NCBI GenBank assembly: GCA_041392505.1
Contig: JAWKLX010000012.1
Span: 62,001-126,000 of the forward strand
Reading direction: 5' to 3'
Source of the DNA: UBA6168 sp041392505
GTDB lineage: Bacteria; Bacteroidota; Bacteroidia; Chitinophagales; Saprospiraceae
Length of the DNA stretch: 64,000 bases
The notes beneath the pieces are model-generated. The model did no database searches and was not told where the DNA came from. It worked only from the letters and a program-made list of their open reading frames with translations. The position numbers and the translations under genes were made by a program. Every line of letters starts with the position of its first letter. Position 1 is the stretch's first letter. Positions 45,601 through 54,157 of this stretch are shown here, one piece after another.

Positions 45601-47345
45601 CTCAATGCAGCCGGTAATTTTATCACTAAATCACTGGCAACATTGGTGCAGCCTTCCACCAAATAATCAATCCCCGTATTGGTGTTCAAACTGATGGACG
45701 GATAACCAAAACTGGAGGATTGAATAAACAAGCCCGAATCGTCATTAGAATCAGTGTCGCCAATTGCGATTTTCACTTTATAGGTTTCACAAGGTGTCAC
45801 TTCCCTTCCTGCATACAGGGTTTTCGTTTCCCCTAAAAAACCCGAGGTGAGGCCGTTATAAACGATGGATGGGTTGTCAAGGTTATTGCGAAAATATTCC
45901 CAATTGGTGGCAGCATTGATGCGCTGAATTTGGATCAGCTCCTGGTCATTGGAGCCTGGCACCCAAGCGAGGTTTTGCTGCCCACCAAGTTGTGGCAAAC
46001 CATTGATGCCGGGGCCAGACAATAGGACCGCCATGAGGTCGTCAGAGAAAGCAGAAAAATTCTGCTCATACTCATCCGAACCGAATACATAGTCGAACCC
46101 AATCCGGTTGGTCTTAGACAAAATTTCCAACTCTACATAACAAACATCACTGGTGCCAAGACTATTTCCAATGCCAAAAGTCGCATCTAAAAAATTCAAG
46201 TCTGGGTCACCAAATTGGTTGAGGTCATTGTCGGCATGAATGCTGGCCGGGTTGCTCACTTGCTCTGCCCTACCAGTCGTCAGTAACAGGCCATCATTCA
46301 GCCCTAAACCAGTATTGTCCGCCTGTTGAAATAAACCATAGCTCTGTTCATTGCAAACGAGGTCAGTTACCTGTATATCGAAATAAGGGTTTTGCAAAGC
46401 ATTTTCGATGGCATCGAAACTGGCGCCGATTTCAATGTCCAAATTGCTATTTTGGGGACATACGTCTGCGCATTCCCAAGTTCCGACAAACCCTTCAAAA
46501 TTAGAAAAAGAGTTGGATAGGAAATGAACCGTAATGCATCCGCTTGTAGCTGCTAATTGATAGCAAACACCGCCCAAGTTATCCCCATTTGAACTACTGG
46601 CGCCATCAGAGATGGAAGCAATGATGGGACTATTAATGTTTGGTCCGTCGTAAAAAATCAGGTTGTCGCCGCCATTTTCAATATTGTATTGAGCAAGGTT
46701 AAAAATCAGGCAAGCCGGTGGGTCGGTTGGGCAAATGGTAAAAATATGGTTTTCATTGTTGCCGTAATTTCCCGAAGGGCCACCCGTATCGTACAAAGTA
46801 CCACTGCACAAATCACTGCCAGTTTGGTTCACGGTAAACTCGGTCTGCACCATTTCCTGGATGCAGAGTTCAAATTGCCCCCAATTGGGATTGTTGGCCG
46901 ACCAGTCGTTGACCCTCAAAAAATAGGTGATGCCCGGCGTAAGTCCAGCCAGATTCAGTGTAAGTTCAGAATCACCAGCAGCGGATGTTGCGCAATCCAA
47001 CAGCACCAACTGGTCAAAACCGCAATTCCCTCGGTAAACAGCTACTTGGGGTTGCACAATCGGCGACCCTCCCGCACCAATCACACTGACTTCATAGTTG
47101 GCAATAGCAGCAGTGGCTGTAAATGAAAACCATACATCCCGTTCTGGTGCGCCATTAAAACAAGGGGGCAAGTTGTCGTTGCCAATGTCAGAAGTTGTAG
47201 CATTAAAATTTGTATAAATGACTGGAGAAGGGCAAATGGGGGCATCCCCTAAATCTATGATTCCTGCGCAATCATCGTTGGCAGGCTGTGCCAAGCAGAT
47301 GGTCGTGATAAAAATAGCGGTTAATAGAGAAAAGATTTTTTTCAT
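42606..47345 (-). CDS. Choice-of-anchor-L / Ig-repeat surface protein, copy B
   Basis: A 1579-aa secreted protein. Order: signal peptide (to CLAQP); PANDDCAGIIDLGDAPICPS adhesin-like region with a CUB-like ENHIFTICPTDPPACLIF segment (~residues 165-290); choice-of-anchor-L domain (~290-520: NPYFDIQVTDLVCNEQSYGL, RIGFDYVFGSDEYEQNFSAF, TPCETYKVKIAIGDTDSNDD); Calx-beta-like VVADGIPEGTETIEISLTGD; then about nine Ig/PKD repeats rich in paired Cys. It stops at LIPNVFTPNEDSK, where the CHU_C domain should start; the remainder is out of frame downstream. It is a tandem paralogue of the gene at 37258-42017. Likely a T9SS-exported adhesin. Confidence 0.85.
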   Translation of the reverse strand: MKKIFSLLTAIFITTICLAQPANDDCAGIIDLGDAPICPSPVIYTNFNATTSDIGNDNLPPCFNGAPERDVWFSFTATAAIANYEVSVIGAGGSPIVQPQVAVYRGNCGFDQLVLLDCATSAAGDSELTLNLAGLTPGITYFLRVNDWSANNPNWGQFELCIQEMVQTEFTVNQTGSDLCSGTLYDTGGPSGNYGNNENHIFTICPTDPPACLIFNLAQYNIENGGDNLIFYDGPNINSPIIASISDGASSSNGDNLGGVCYQLAATSGCITVHFLSNSFSNFEGFVGTWECADVCPQNSNLDIEIGASFDAIENALQNPYFDIQVTDLVCNEQSYGLFQQADNTGLGLNDGLLLTTGRAEQVSNPASIHADNDLNQFGDPDLNFLDATFGIGNSLGTSDVCYVELEILSKTNRIGFDYVFGSDEYEQNFSAFSDDLMAVLLSGPGINGLPQLGGQQNLAWVPGSNDQELIQIQRINAATNWEYFRNNLDNPSIVYNGLTSGFLGETKTLYAGREVTPCETYKVKIAIGDTDSNDDSGLFIQSSSFGYPSISLNTNTGIDYLVEGCTNVASDLVIKLPAALSQDFTPNVVIGGTATPLLDYQVAIPVPPTIPAGTTEVSFPLTVVADGIPEGTETIEISLTGDFGCGTVIFSTVFVEIKDQIEVNILPDMDTIFVCDGIFTAELQATGAASYSWDPATVFSNPNAAMTTATIATSQTVSVTGTLGTCTDTDEVFLQIVSPTIDIQPSGPFQICEGESVQLSAENNVNDAGLEWSPALGLSDPQSAQTTAQPSLTTTYTATVTATDGCSASDEITINVEPFKFPEWVIGDSVICQNSSVQLAAEVPSSTTIFEWTPTNGLDDPAIANATATPDVTTTYSLTATSENGLCTQSASFTITVLPADVNIIPDTIDLCIGDSTLVQGITSTGGVGLTWSPTDSLTIINAETVSVKPGISTWYFATLEIGICTVVDSVFVRVDSLPQMTGIEAIPAKDTYCQGEVISLVSPNYEPAFYPDIMYQWIPSTGAISEDTLFNLAINAVTTTTYVREITNNACSSSDSIEIVVIPVANIEITPQNPLICPGESVDFVATADQPIDEWEWSPATGLSCTDCTNPTATPPGTITYQVQGEFMGCPSFAQVTVQVAGDANYAFPTATNICLGSSIVLNTVVDPNATYQWLNPDGSVLSDQAQPEVSPTTATTYTLIISTGNCPPITDQITITIQEDFTLMVGDDLVACANEEIVLTATASSSSVEFIWTDINGDTLDNGIIPPNSLVPGSSNTFFVEVTDQPFECFTHSDQVQVTVYPSFNLTTSADQSTIGGVAVTLQADADLAGVTFSWENSAGEIIGTGNTITVSPCETEVYTVVAMHPNGCASLEDQVTINVNADFNLTVSDDQTINGGESVTLNASADLAGVTFTWLNNGMPVGDGNNLTVSPCNSEIYYVLGNHPNGCPSKLDSVLVNVNSSFTLDSLLLFFMDSSVIEVYEGQEINGSVVTMPSPIQGATFEWFIDTTLVATSNSTNSGLFNAPELPDGVEMQPATFSVTVTNADGCTQELSIDITILNNPVLIPNVFTPNEDSK

Positions 47346-47439
47346 AAAAGACAGATTCTTGATTGTTTGCTCGGCTGCCTGACTTTGGTCGCCTGACAGA
47401 ACACAGGTCTTGCTTTGGACCTTTTCAGTGATCGAGCGC

Positions 47440-47447
47440 CAAATTTA
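47440..47447 (-). promoter_or_regulatory. Putative -7 box of copy B
   Basis: On the minus strand TAAATTTG fits TAnnTTTG, 95 bp before the start at 47345, with a TTG 23 bases further upstream (47471-47473), the long end of the accepted spacing. The remaining gap to 47818 holds the repeat structure listed next. Confidence 0.35.
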
Positions 47448-47637
47448 GCCCCTTGAACTATTCTACCTAACAAAAAAAGAATATTTCCTGTCGCATGCGA
47501 GGCATACCTATTTTTAGTACTTAAAATCAAACGGCCAAGCAACAATTTGAAGGAAAGTTGATCCTTCAAAAGGAATCACTTTTTACGGACATACTGCCAT
47601 AAGTTTTCGCAGAGAGGAGAAATCCTTTTGCCTAAAA

Positions 47638-47762
47638 TCATTGGCGGTGCATCAAATGTAAGGCTGGCAAAAATCACGGAGGTTGCCGATCCATTATATC
47701 TGTTAGATTTTAAAAATCTAACAGATTTGAACAGCCTTACATTTGACGCATCGCCAAATCAT
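47638..47762. repeat. Nested palindromic element (~125 bp)
   Basis: Outer arms near 47641-47667 and 47733-47756 share TCAAATGTAAGGCTG and its complement with a few mismatches further out (TTGGCG-TGC). The centre is a perfect 29-bp palindrome, ATCTGTTAGATTTT-A-complement (47698-47726). ATCA occurs next to both outer ends and could be a short target duplication. It resembles a MITE or REP-like element upstream of the TlpA gene. Confidence 0.6.
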
Positions 47763-47818
47763 TTTACCTTTCCCTCTTCAATCATTTTTAGAATCACATT
47801 TTATCAAATTTTCCAACA

Positions 47819-49765
47819 ATGAAACAATTATCGACCTACCTAACTATTTGTGCTTTTTTCCTTTGCCTGACTTTGCAAGGACAGCATTTAAATATCTTAC
47901 CTGAAAAACCGTCGCCAGGAGAAACCGTAAAATTGTCCTATGATCCATCCGGTTCCGCTTTGGACGGGGAAGGTGAAATAGAGGTTGTTGCTTACCTGTT
48001 TGAAAACGACCTGCCCAAAGCAAAAGAAGTTGTGATGACTGCCCAAGATGGACTTTTCACCGGTCAATTAAATACAACCACCAATACCCAAGCTGTTGCT
48101 TTTTCGATAAAGGATTTAAATGAAGAAAAAGCAGATGATGGGGATGGCAAAGGCTACAAAACCCTTTGTTATGAACAGGCAACTGGAAAACCTGTACCTG
48201 GCGCAAACATGGCTAAGGCAGCCATGTACACTACCTATTCCCGTATTCTAAATATTGATAGAAATCAAGAAAAGGCTTTCAATTTGGTGAAGCAAGAATT
48301 CAAAAATTATCCTGCTGCCAAATCCAATCCGGATTATTTCAGCATCTATGCGACCTTGGCAAAAAGGCAGGACGATGCCGATGCTTTAGGGGAAATTAGC
48401 GAGGAAATAAAACGCATTTCCAGTTTGAAAAAAGCCGATGAAGAACAACTGCAATTAGGATATGAATTAGCAATGACCATTGAGGACAATGTGCAATCGG
48501 AGGCTTTCAAAAAGACTTTATTGGAAAAATATCCGAAGAGTGGATTGGTGCAAAAAGAATTACGGGACAATTTTCGAGCAACCAAAGATTTAAACACACA
48601 ACTTGTATTTTTTGATAAATATCAGCAGCGTTTTGGTCAAATGGAAAATGCAAAAGCGGACATTAATTATTTCGCAACTGTTATTTCGTCCCAATATGCC
48701 AAGGAAGAAAACTGGGAAAAATTTGAGCAGTATTTAAATATGATTTCAGATCCAACCAAAAAAGCGAGCTCGCTAAATAATATTGCTTGGGGCCTATCCG
48801 GTGAAAGCATCGACGCCGAAGCCCCCATGGCTGAACAAGGCGCTAAATTGTCTAAACAATCTCTGGAATTATTGAAAAAAGAAATAGAAACGCTTTCTGC
48901 GAAACCAGATACATATACTTCCAAACAATGGAAAAAAATAATGGAAAACAGCTACGCCATGTATGCTGATACTTATGCACTTTGTGCATACCATGCAGGT
49001 GATATCAAAGAAGCGTTGAAATACCAGCAAATTGCCTGTGACCAAAGCCAATTTGAGGATGCCACCATGAACGAGCGTTACGCTGTTTTTTTTGAAAAAG
49101 TAAATGGTGCAGAATCTACCGAGCAATTATTAGCCAAATTGATCGCCAAAGGCGCTGCTTCCTCTGCCATGAAAGAGCGGCATAAAGAATTGTATTTAGC
49201 CAATAATACGTTGGAATCCGCCTATGAAAAATATGTCGTTGAATTGGAACGAGCTGCTATTGAAAAAATGCGGGAAAAAATAAAAGAGGAAATGATGAAT
49301 GAAGAAGCACCCTCTTTTGATTTGGTCAATTTAAAAGGTGAAAAAGTTACTTCGGCTTCGTTAAAAGGAAAAGTCGTCGTCGTTGATTTTTGGGCTACTT
49401 GGTGCGGTCCCTGCAAAGCTTCCTTCCCCGGCATGCAGATAGCGCTCAACAATTACAAAGATCGGGACGATGTCGAATTTGTTTTTATTGATACGTGGGA
49501 ACGGGTCGATGAAAAAGAAAAAAATGCTGCTGATTTTATTGCAGCGAATAATTATACTTTCAACGTTTTAATGGACAACGATAATGTGGTCGTTACTGCA
49601 TTTAGCGTCAGCGGAATTCCTACAAAATTTATTTTAGATAAAAATGGAAAAATCCGATTTAAAGCAGTCGGTTATAGCGGCAATAATGAAGAATTAGTCA
49701 GGGAATTAGAGATGATGATTGAGATGGCTGGCGGTGGAAATTCTGGGCTTTCTGGAGCGCCTTAA
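47819..49765 (+). CDS. TlpA-family thioredoxin-like protein with long helical N-terminal region
   Basis: A 648-aa secreted or periplasmic protein (signal to TLQGQ). Residues ~20-110 form a beta domain (NILPEKPSPGETVKLSYDPS). Residues ~130-500 are helical TPR-like repeats (for example ISDPTKKASSLNNIAWGLSG, GDIKEALKYQQIACDQSQFE). Residues ~505-635 are a TlpA/AhpC-type thioredoxin: APSFDLVNLKGEKVTSASLK, GKVVVVDFWATWCGPCKASF (Cys529, Cys532), SGIPTKFILDKNGKIRFKAV. It should reduce disulfides in the envelope. The Bacteroidota combination with a helical front half is common but its partner is unknown. Confidence 0.88.
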   Translation: MKQLSTYLTICAFFLCLTLQGQHLNILPEKPSPGETVKLSYDPSGSALDGEGEIEVVAYLFENDLPKAKEVVMTAQDGLFTGQLNTTTNTQAVAFSIKDLNEEKADDGDGKGYKTLCYEQATGKPVPGANMAKAAMYTTYSRILNIDRNQEKAFNLVKQEFKNYPAAKSNPDYFSIYATLAKRQDDADALGEISEEIKRISSLKKADEEQLQLGYELAMTIEDNVQSEAFKKTLLEKYPKSGLVQKELRDNFRATKDLNTQLVFFDKYQQRFGQMENAKADINYFATVISSQYAKEENWEKFEQYLNMISDPTKKASSLNNIAWGLSGESIDAEAPMAEQGAKLSKQSLELLKKEIETLSAKPDTYTSKQWKKIMENSYAMYADTYALCAYHAGDIKEALKYQQIACDQSQFEDATMNERYAVFFEKVNGAESTEQLLAKLIAKGAASSAMKERHKELYLANNTLESAYEKYVVELERAAIEKMREKIKEEMMNEEAPSFDLVNLKGEKVTSASLKGKVVVVDFWATWCGPCKASFPGMQIALNNYKDRDDVEFVFIDTWERVDEKEKNAADFIAANNYTFNVLMDNDNVVVTAFSVSGIPTKFILDKNGKIRFKAVGYSGNNEELVRELEMMIEMAGGGNSGLSGAP

Positions 49766-49810
49766 TCCATTTTAAATATTCGTAATAATAGTTTCATTGA
49801 TTATTTCGCA

Positions 49811-49847
49811 TTAACGTTGGCAAGGTTTCAAACCCTGCCAACGTTAA
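49811..49847. repeat. Near-perfect 37-bp palindrome after the TlpA gene
   Basis: TTAACGTTGGCA-A-GGTTT around a single C, followed by its complement with one mismatch (18-bp arms). It lies 46 bp after the TlpA stop and has no U-run. Same type as those at 37083 and 47698. Confidence 0.75.
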
Positions 49848-49973
49848 AATTATCCCATAAATATTTATTTACTTTTCTGTAATTATCAATATTTGTAAAG
49901 TTAATTAGTTCATTTTTTAGTTCAAGGTAATAAGGGTTCTTTTCAATATCAATATAAAAAACTTTCTAACGAA

Positions 49974-50360
49974 TCAAAATACTTCAAGAATAAATATCGA
50001 AATATGAAAGTGGAACTTACTTATTGGTAAAGCTATTTTCCCAAATTGTTTAAAATTAAAATAACAAATATCTTCTTCGAAAACATAAGAAAAATGATAA
50101 TCCCAATCAGGGTCCATTGTGAATAGCATTCCATTTGTAATTTTATTTTCCGAAAGGCTAATAAAATTCGATGCTAAATCAAGCATTACATCGAATAACA
50201 TATGCTTAAAACATGAGATTTTATTGCCCTCATGGACAATCCAAATATCACTATACCCAATTAAATTATGAATTTCAACTTTATTGAACTTCACTATACT
50301 TATTTTAAATTCGGGCTGAACAAAAGAATGATCAATAATTATTTTGTGATGAAATCTCAT
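49974..50360 (-). CDS. Hypothetical protein, orphan
   Basis: A 128-aa frame with a protein-like composition: MRFHHKIIIDHSFVQPEFKI, HNLIGYSDIWIVHEGNKISC, GMLFTMDPDWDYHFSYVFEE, ending HFHISIFILEVF. No signal peptide or known motif. The mixture of beta strands and acidic loops recalls small immunity-type or SMI1-like proteins only vaguely, and I do not assign a function. No promoter box was found; it is AT-rich relative to sbcD next to it. It could be a recently acquired or decaying gene. Confidence 0.5.
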   Translation of the reverse strand: MRFHHKIIIDHSFVQPEFKISIVKFNKVEIHNLIGYSDIWIVHEGNKISCFKHMLFDVMLDLASNFISLSENKITNGMLFTMDPDWDYHFSYVFEEDICYFNFKQFGKIALPISKFHFHISIFILEVF

Positions 50361-50420
50361 AAAAATTTTAGAAGCAATAAGGATTTAATATTCATAATAA
50401 ATGATGTCAACTGACAAAAC

Positions 50421-51629
50421 TCATTCCTTTTCCCGCATCCATTCCTCCAACTCCCGAAAAGTCGTTACCAACTCCTCCACATCCTCCGGTGGTCGTCCAG
50501 ATGTCTCACATTTCTTTCTGAAAACATCAATGGGTGCAAGGTCATCAAGTTCCTCATGCGTCATTTGTTCGCTGAGCGAATAACGAGAAGTCCGATGACG
50601 GGTTTTTAATATTTCTAAATTAAAGTCTCTGGTAAAATCTTGCAACAAGCTGCTCAGGTTGGGGATTAATGATTCTGAATCTACAATTACTTCAACCCAA
50701 GATGGCAGCCCTTCTTGGTAATCGTGGTGAAGTTTTTCGAGCCGTTCCTGTACATATTCCAAACTGCCCTCGATCGTTTTTAATCTTCGAAAAATGGGTA
50801 ATTTAATTTCCTCAATTTTTTTAATTTTATTTTTTTCAAATAAAATTAAAGTCACCGATTTATCGTCTTTGGTTTCACTAAAACTTAGTGGAATTAAAGA
50901 ACCACTATATCGGACTTTTTCCATACCAATAAATTGTGGTCGATGGATATGGCCAAGGGCAACATAATCAAATATGTCAGGGAATTGGTCGGCTTTTATA
51001 TTCTCGACATTTCCCAAATAAATATTGTCCTGCTGATGACTTGCTTCGTGCCCGGTGACATTTAAATGCCCGGTGACAATTAAAGGAATATTATTTTTTT
51101 TAAATAATTCAGTGGCTTCCCCTACCCTTTCATAATGTGCCAAAATACCTTCCCTTATTTTTTCGATCCGGTCTTTGCTCGTTTCACCTGACACGGCCCT
51201 TTTTAAATCTTGGTCCCGCAGAAAAGGAACGGCAGCAACTATGGCTTCGGGTTCTCCTTTTTCATTTTTTAAAACGATTATTTCATCGGCAGGGTCCTCG
51301 GTCGCTTTTCCGATAATATGGACGTTCAATATTTGTAAAATTTCTCTGGGCGCATCCAGCATTTGTGGTGAATCGTGGTTGCCGCCCGTAATGACTATAT
51401 GCCGACAGGTGGTTTTCCAGAGCCTTTTTAAAAAATTGTAATAAAGTGCACGAGAAGAGCTTGGAGGATTTCCGATGTCAAAAATATCGCCAGCCACTAC
51501 CAGCAAATCGACTTCTTCTTTTTCTATAGTTGCAACCAGCCAGTCCAGCGCAAGGGCGTGCTCCTCTTCCCTTTCCCAAGAGATGAATTTTTGGCCCAAG
51601 TGCCAATCGGAGGTGTGGAGGATTTTCAT
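50421..51629 (-). CDS. sbcD: Exonuclease SbcCD subunit D
   Basis: A 402-aa Mre11-like nuclease that cleaves hairpins and protein-blocked DNA ends with SbcC. Start at the ATG at 51629 (MKILHTSDWHLGQKF); the upstream open frame is not conserved. Metal-binding phosphoesterase motifs in order: HTSDWHLGQ (Asp8, His10), VVAGDIFDIGNPP, ITGGNHDSP, VTGHLNVTG and VALGHIHRPQ. The C-terminal capping region has SWVEVIVDSESLIPNLSSLL. Its usual partner sbcC is not directly downstream here. The MITE at 51708 lies 79 bp upstream of its start. Confidence 0.94.
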   Translation of the reverse strand: MKILHTSDWHLGQKFISWEREEEHALALDWLVATIEKEEVDLLVVAGDIFDIGNPPSSSRALYYNFLKRLWKTTCRHIVITGGNHDSPQMLDAPREILQILNVHIIGKATEDPADEIIVLKNEKGEPEAIVAAVPFLRDQDLKRAVSGETSKDRIEKIREGILAHYERVGEATELFKKNNIPLIVTGHLNVTGHEASHQQDNIYLGNVENIKADQFPDIFDYVALGHIHRPQFIGMEKVRYSGSLIPLSFSETKDDKSVTLILFEKNKIKKIEEIKLPIFRRLKTIEGSLEYVQERLEKLHHDYQEGLPSWVEVIVDSESLIPNLSSLLQDFTRDFNLEILKTRHRTSRYSLSEQMTHEELDDLAPIDVFRKKCETSGRPPEDVEELVTTFRELEEWMREKE

Positions 51630-51707
51630 GGAAGTTGAAAATGAAAGATGATGATTAATTTTAAAGTGCTGAATTTCAACAAAATAGCTTAAAGCGACGA
51701 TCATTAA

Positions 51708-51809
51708 GGGTGTATTTCAAAATTTCGGTCATTGTATCGCCGAACTCCAGTTCGGCGGCTGGTGATCAGGAGATCTCCAGTACGTTGACCGAAATTTTGA
51801 AATACACCC
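51708..51809. mobile_element. MITE-like element with 24-bp perfect terminal repeats and 8-bp target duplication
   Basis: A 102-bp element. The left arm (51708-51731) begins GGGTGTATTTCAAAATTTCG and the right arm (51786-51809) is its exact complement over 24 bp. ATCATTAA sits directly outside both ends (51700-51707 and 51810-51817), an 8-bp target duplication. The interior carries a second hairpin, CGCCGAAC-TCCA-GTTCGGCG, and has no coding capacity. It lies between the divergent sbcD and rhomboid genes. The ends do not match the IS256 copy at 25.7 kb. The rest of 51630-51966 shows no gene. Confidence 0.88.
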
Positions 51810-51966
51810 ATCATTAACGGTTACGCTCTCGTTAAAATTAGGTCAACGCAAAGAAAAGGAATTTTTAAATGATAATAATTTGCTTTTTGATAAGAAGAGT
51901 AACTCCTTAATTTCGCTTCGTTCATTGCTTGCATCACCTTTTATTTAATCTTTTTTAAACAAAATT

Positions 51967-52821
51967 ATGAGTGACACTGGAGTAGTTGGCACCTTGTTGT
52001 TATTGATCATCGCAGCAACTACCTACAAAGGGTTTCGGGATCCGAAATATTTTGAGGACAATCTATTTCAAGTGGATGCCGTCTTGATAAAAAAGGAATA
52101 TAAGCGACTTTTTTCCTCAGGTTTTTTGCATGTGAGCTGGTGGCATTTTGGCTTTAATATGATCGCATTGACTGCTTTTAGTTGGTCTTTGGAAATGCTG
52201 TTTGGCCCGTGGAAATTTTTGCTGATCTATGTGGCCAGTCTTTTAGGTGGTAGTTTATTGTCCCTTTTTATCCACCGCAATCATGGGGATTACAGCGCAG
52301 TGGGTGCATCAGGAGCAATTAGTGGCGTTATTTTTTCTTCCATTTTATTATTTCCTTCCGAACCAATTCACTTTATTTTTTTACCAAAAGAATTGGGCAT
52401 TCCCGGTTGGCTTTTTGGAATGCTATTTATTGCCGTTTCTATTTTTGGGATAAAAAGCCAACGGGGTAATATCGGTCACGATGCTCACCTCGGCGGGGCA
52501 TTGGTAGGCGCAGTTATTACTTTATTTTTTATTCCTTTTGAATTAATTAATTGGTGGGTCGTTGCAGCTTTAATTTTACCGACTACCGTTTTTTTGATTT
52601 TAATTATTAAAAATCCAGCCGTTTTAATGGTTGATGGATATTGGGGAGAAGAAATAAATTCCCTTAAAAAAATTAAAAGACAAAAAACTCCAGTCAAAAA
52701 CACTCGTCTGAGCAAACAAGCTGAGTTGGACAGGCTGTTAGATAAAATTGGAAGAACTGGTTTGGACAGTTTGTCAAAAGAAGAAAAAAACCGGTTAGAT
52801 CAATTAACCAATGAGCTATAA
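51967..52821 (+). CDS. Rhomboid-family intramembrane serine protease
   Basis: A 284-aa membrane protein with about six transmembrane helices. The catalytic Ser is in SAVGASGAISGVIF (Ser115) and the partner His in GHDAHLGGALVGAV (His174). The loop HVSWWHFGFNMIALTAFSWS matches the family's HxxxN motif. A soluble C-terminal tail of ~65 residues (LSKQAELDRLLDKIGRTGLD, SLSKEEKNRLDQLTNEL) is the DUF6576-type extension frequent in Bacteroidota rhomboids. Substrate unknown. Confidence 0.91.
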   Translation: MSDTGVVGTLLLLIIAATTYKGFRDPKYFEDNLFQVDAVLIKKEYKRLFSSGFLHVSWWHFGFNMIALTAFSWSLEMLFGPWKFLLIYVASLLGGSLLSLFIHRNHGDYSAVGASGAISGVIFSSILLFPSEPIHFIFLPKELGIPGWLFGMLFIAVSIFGIKSQRGNIGHDAHLGGALVGAVITLFFIPFELINWWVVAALILPTTVFLILIIKNPAVLMVDGYWGEEINSLKKIKRQKTPVKNTRLSKQAELDRLLDKIGRTGLDSLSKEEKNRLDQLTNEL

Positions 52822-52879
52822 ATTCGAGTCATGGCCGTTTAAACAATTATCATTTATTAAACTAATTAAATCGGGATTT

Positions 52880-54157
52880 ATGAACAAACTAAAATTTTTA
52901 TCTTTTATTTTAATTTCGATTTTATTATTTACCCATTGCAATAACAAAATAAATGTTACGGACGGTGTAACGCCATTAAATTCCAAAGAGACAATCAACA
53001 AACCCTATGTCATTTTAATTTCTTTAGATGGTTATCGTTGGGATTATACAAAAAGATTTAATCCGCCAAATATTTCCAAGTTGATTGCAGAGGGGGCGCA
53101 AGCAGAATCCATCATTCCGTGTTTCCCTTCTAAAACCTTTCCTAACCACTATTCCATTGCAACTGGCATGTATCCCAACAATCATGGGTTATTAGACAAT
53201 AGTTATTTCAACCTGAATAAAAACGCCACATATAAGACTAAGGACAGGGAGATCGTAGAGGACGGTAGTTGGTATGGCGGGACTCCAATTTGGGTGCATG
53301 CAGCTCAGTCTGGAATGGTCACAGCGAGTTTTTTCTTTGTGGGTTCAGAGGCTGATATAAAGGGAATTAGGCCTACTTATTATTTTAAATATGATGGCTC
53401 GATTAAAAATGAAGACCGGGTGCAACAGGCATTAGATTGGTTAACCATGCCCGACGGGGAAAGGCCACATTTAATTACCATGTATTTTTCAGATATGGAT
53501 GATATTGGACACCGGGTTGGCCCCAATAATGATGATAGACTAAGGGAAGCTATTTTAGAATTAGATGAAGATTTAGGAATATTATTTAATGGGGTAAAAA
53601 ATACTGGCCTGCCTGTCAATATAATTATTGTATCCGATCATGGAATGCTGGAAATTCCAACCGATCAATATATTGCTCTGGAATCAATCGAAAATGACGA
53701 GCATTATTTAGCCGTCAGTAATGGGGCGATAGTGCATATTTATCCAAAAAATGAAAATGATATTGAGAAAATATTTTTGGAATTAAAAAGTAAAGAAAAT
53801 CATTTTACCGTTTATAAAACGGAAGACACTCCGCAATTTGAAATTAATCCTACCAATAAAAACTGGGGCGGAATTCTGGTCGTCCCTGATAAAGGCTGGT
53901 ATTTTACCTCGCAAAGAAATATCGGCTTTAAAAAGACTAAGAATATCGAATTTTCAGGGGAGCATGGTTTTGATCCAGAATTTAAAGAATTACAGGGCAT
54001 ATTTTACGCAAACGGTCCTTCAATTAAAAATGGGATAGAAATTCCTTCGGTAAAAAACATTCATGTTTACCCATTAATTTGTGAAATTTTAGGTTTAAAA
54101 ATTCCAAAAGAAATTGATGGCAAATTGGAAGTTTTGGAAAGTATTTTAGACAAATAA
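52880..54157 (+). CDS. Nucleotide pyrophosphatase / phosphodiesterase (NPP) lipoprotein
   Basis: A 425-aa lipoprotein of the alkaline-phosphatase superfamily. I start at the ATG at 52880 (MNKLKFLSFILISILLFTHC), giving a lipobox at Cys20. Metal and catalytic sites: VILISLDGYRWDY (Asp50), CFPSKTFPNHYSIATGMYPN (nucleophile Thr86), YFSDMDDIGHRVGPN, IIVSDHGM, and FSGEHGFDPEF. Such enzymes hydrolyse nucleotide or phospholipid phosphodiesters outside the cytoplasm. It starts 58 bp after the rhomboid gene and probably shares its transcript. Confidence 0.92.
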   Translation: MNKLKFLSFILISILLFTHCNNKINVTDGVTPLNSKETINKPYVILISLDGYRWDYTKRFNPPNISKLIAEGAQAESIIPCFPSKTFPNHYSIATGMYPNNHGLLDNSYFNLNKNATYKTKDREIVEDGSWYGGTPIWVHAAQSGMVTASFFFVGSEADIKGIRPTYYFKYDGSIKNEDRVQQALDWLTMPDGERPHLITMYFSDMDDIGHRVGPNNDDRLREAILELDEDLGILFNGVKNTGLPVNIIIVSDHGMLEIPTDQYIALESIENDEHYLAVSNGAIVHIYPKNENDIEKIFLELKSKENHFTVYKTEDTPQFEINPTNKNWGGILVVPDKGWYFTSQRNIGFKKTKNIEFSGEHGFDPEFKELQGIFYANGPSIKNGIEIPSVKNIHVYPLICEILGLKIPKEIDGKLEVLESILDK

